Of a stretch of DNA of 15,757 nt, positions 14,398 through 15,757 are shown in pieces (within the stretch, counting starts at the first letter, position 1; the number at the start of each line of letters is the position of its first letter). Below the pieces are notes generated by a model, which saw only the letters and a list, made by a program, of their open reading frames with translations, was not told the DNA's origin and did no database searches. The DNA lies in assembly GCA_031290815.1 (NCBI GenBank), contig JAISLO010000157.1, forward strand, positions 1 to 15,757. The letters are read 5' to 3'. A program made the translations under genes and the position numbers. Source of the stretch: Synergistaceae bacterium (GTDB lineage: Bacteria; Synergistota; Synergistia; Synergistales; Synergistaceae).

Positions 14398-15757
14398 CTA
14401 ACCTTCAAGCCACCGTCTAAAGGACTCGGGCGCGCTCCACGGCTCGATGCGCATTCTGGTGGCCAGCGCGCGTCCCTTGCCCCACGCGTCAGTTCCAAAC
14501 GCGCTCGACTTCGGGCTGTCGCGCAGATCCCAGCACTCTTCCTCGGGATCGGGGGACGCAATGGCCAGGTTGCTCGATGTATAACCGCATACAAACTCCT
14601 GCGACCCGCTTATCAGAGGGTTCGCCTTCCTGGCCGAGGCGATGGCCTTTCGCGGAACACCCATGCTCATGGCCTTGTAAACGGAGTCGTATGGCATCAC
14701 GTTGAACCCCCTGGTCTCGCTCTGGTCGTGCCCCGAAGGGAAGATTATCCTGTCGCCGAGGAGGGGGGCCGAGCCTCCCTCGACCAGGAGAAACGAGTTG
14801 CCAGTGCTCCCCCTGGTGATCATGGTCCTCAGATAGTTATTACTGAAGAACAGCCGGGAGACCATAAATGCCAGACCGTGCGGAACATACACGCCGTGTA
14901 TGGGGACGTTATGAGAAAGCCCACCCTCCAGCGGCACTTCGACGACGTTGCAGCCCAGCGTCCTCATGAGGTGCTCGGAGCCGTCGCCCCCGAGAGTGAG
15001 GGCCGGGTTGCGCACCACGGCTATGTTGACCTTGCCGGCGTCCAAAATGGGATCGCAGAGCCTTGCCTGAGGCTTCCATTCTCGGCAGCTCTGAGAGAAC
15101 GCGCTGAACAGCCCCCAATGAATCGTATTCTCATAGCCCTTGATCTGAATCGAGGCGGACTTGACGGGAAGCGCGGCTTGCATGGCCTCGCCGGAGCAGA
15201 GGCCAGTGATCGGCGGGTGTTCCCGTTCGACCGATCTCGGCATCGAGCCGAGCGATATCGTGCTGGTCTGACGTCCAACCTCGCGATCGACAAGCTCATA
15301 CTCCCTGTAATTCAGTATGGACTTGAAAAGGACCGAGTGAATCACATCGCCGACCGAGTTCTCGAACTGCTTTATCACATCCGATACGGTCCGGATGGTG
15401 ATGGTCGACGACATGTCGCTGTAGAATATCGGAATGACCTCGCACTCGAGGTATTCCGCCAACATCATGCATTCCTTTGGAATCCGGAACGCGGAGTCCT
15501 CGGACCAACATCCCCCAAGGTTCGTTATGACGAGATTTATACAGTCAGGCGACGCGACGCTCTGAAACAACCAGCGCAGATTCGCCTTGCCGTCGCACAT
15601 CATCGGGTCCAGAAGCGTAACCGGCTGCCCGCAGAGCACCTGCAATATTCGCATGGAAGATTCGTCGATGCTTCCCAAAAACAGCTTGATCCGATATCCC
15701 ATCTCCTTGAGGGCCGTAGCTATCATGACGCCCGCCGGAACTTTTCCTGGCCTGTGC
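14398..15757 (-). CDS. CbiA/CobB-like protein with apparently degenerate active sites (5' truncated)
   Basis: The frame is open to the window edge, so the N-terminus is missing; 452 residues are visible. The layout follows cobyrinic acid a,c-diamide synthase (CbiA/CobB): an N-terminal P-loop NTPase domain, then a class I glutamine amidotransferase-like domain from about KVNIAVVRNPALTLGG. The catalytic features seem lost. The P-loop reads HRPGKVPAG instead of SGSGKTT. The VIEGVMG segment is VITNLGG. The glutaminase nucleophile motif AECGG is LVEGG, so Cys becomes Glu. The EFHYS histidine motif is EFVCGYTS. A cobalamin role is therefore doubtful. It is first of the visible operon, and its stop abuts the M20 start. 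It might be a paralog with a new substrate, a scaffold, or a distant NTPase family I align wrongly. Confidence 0.65.
   Translation of the reverse strand, partial: HRPGKVPAGVMIATALKEMGYRIKLFLGSIDESSMRILQVLCGQPVTLLDPMMCDGKANLRWLFQSVASPDCINLVITNLGGCWSEDSAFRIPKECMMLAEYLECEVIPIFYSDMSSTITIRTVSDVIKQFENSVGDVIHSVLFKSILNYREYELVDREVGRQTSTISLGSMPRSVEREHPPITGLCSGEAMQAALPVKSASIQIKGYENTIHWGLFSAFSQSCREWKPQARLCDPILDAGKVNIAVVRNPALTLGGDGSEHLMRTLGCNVVEVPLEGGLSHNVPIHGVYVPHGLAFMVSRLFFSNNYLRTMITRGSTGNSFLLVEGGSAPLLGDRIIFPSGHDQSETRGFNVMPYDSVYKAMSMGVPRKAIASARKANPLISGSQEFVCGYTSSNLAIASPDPEEECWDLRDSPKSSAFGTDAWGKGRALATRMRIEPWSAPESFRRWLEG

Noticed and set aside
1..15757. CRISPR array, tRNA or rRNA genes
   Set aside because: No regularly spaced repeats and no cloverleaf or rRNA-like sequence noticed on reading either strand.

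Overview
This window most likely comes from a member of the phylum Synergistota (Synergistetes). The clearest clue is the first, truncated gene. Its product ends in a Gly-Cys-Asp-Ala-Gly motif, a hydrophobic stretch and Lys-Lys-Arg, which is the layout of the Synergist-CTERM sorting signal. Other features fit an anaerobic amino-acid or peptide fermenter: high GC, heavy use of AGG and ATA codons in the core genes, many GTG/TTG starts, a LonB-like protease and a DUF362-ferredoxin protein. Genus cannot be given from sequence alone.

Layout. (1) 1-2818, plus strand: the tail of a Synergist-CTERM surface protein, a strong hairpin, then deoC (deoxyribose-phosphate aldolase) and an FGGY sugar kinase as a two-gene unit. 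(2) 2831-7620, minus strand, read right to left: a cold-shock protein with a good sigma70-type promoter and a terminator-like hairpin, then a LonB-like ATP-dependent protease, an endonuclease III family protein and a DUF362/ferredoxin protein. The last three overlap one another. (3) About 7740-10160, plus strand: an accessory-looking patch with a 28-bp perfect palindrome of REP type, a possible 50-aa ORF, and two overlapping SMI1/KNR4 (SUKH) family genes. Their isoleucine codon use differs from the core genes. A complex inverted-repeat region follows. (4) 10169-10708, minus strand: a small probable lipoprotein. (5) 10894-15757, minus strand: a compact four-gene operon in the order CbiA-like protein (truncated at the window edge), M20 amidohydrolase, AMP-forming acyl-CoA synthetase-like ligase and NADH pyrophosphatase (NudC type). 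The genes abut or overlap.

The most interesting region is the last operon. The first three enzymes keep their folds and intact reading frames, but residues normally needed for catalysis appear changed. The CbiA-like protein lacks the glutaminase Cys and His and has an odd P-loop. The M20 protein has Gln in place of the metal-binding Cys. The ligase has eroded A3 and A8 motifs. This could be a specialised, undescribed pathway or a set of repurposed enzymes. Other points worth checking are an apparent AUU start (or frameshift) in the DUF362 gene, a hairpin that competes for sequence next to the deoC ribosome-binding site, and the SUKH gene pair, which has no toxin partner in view.
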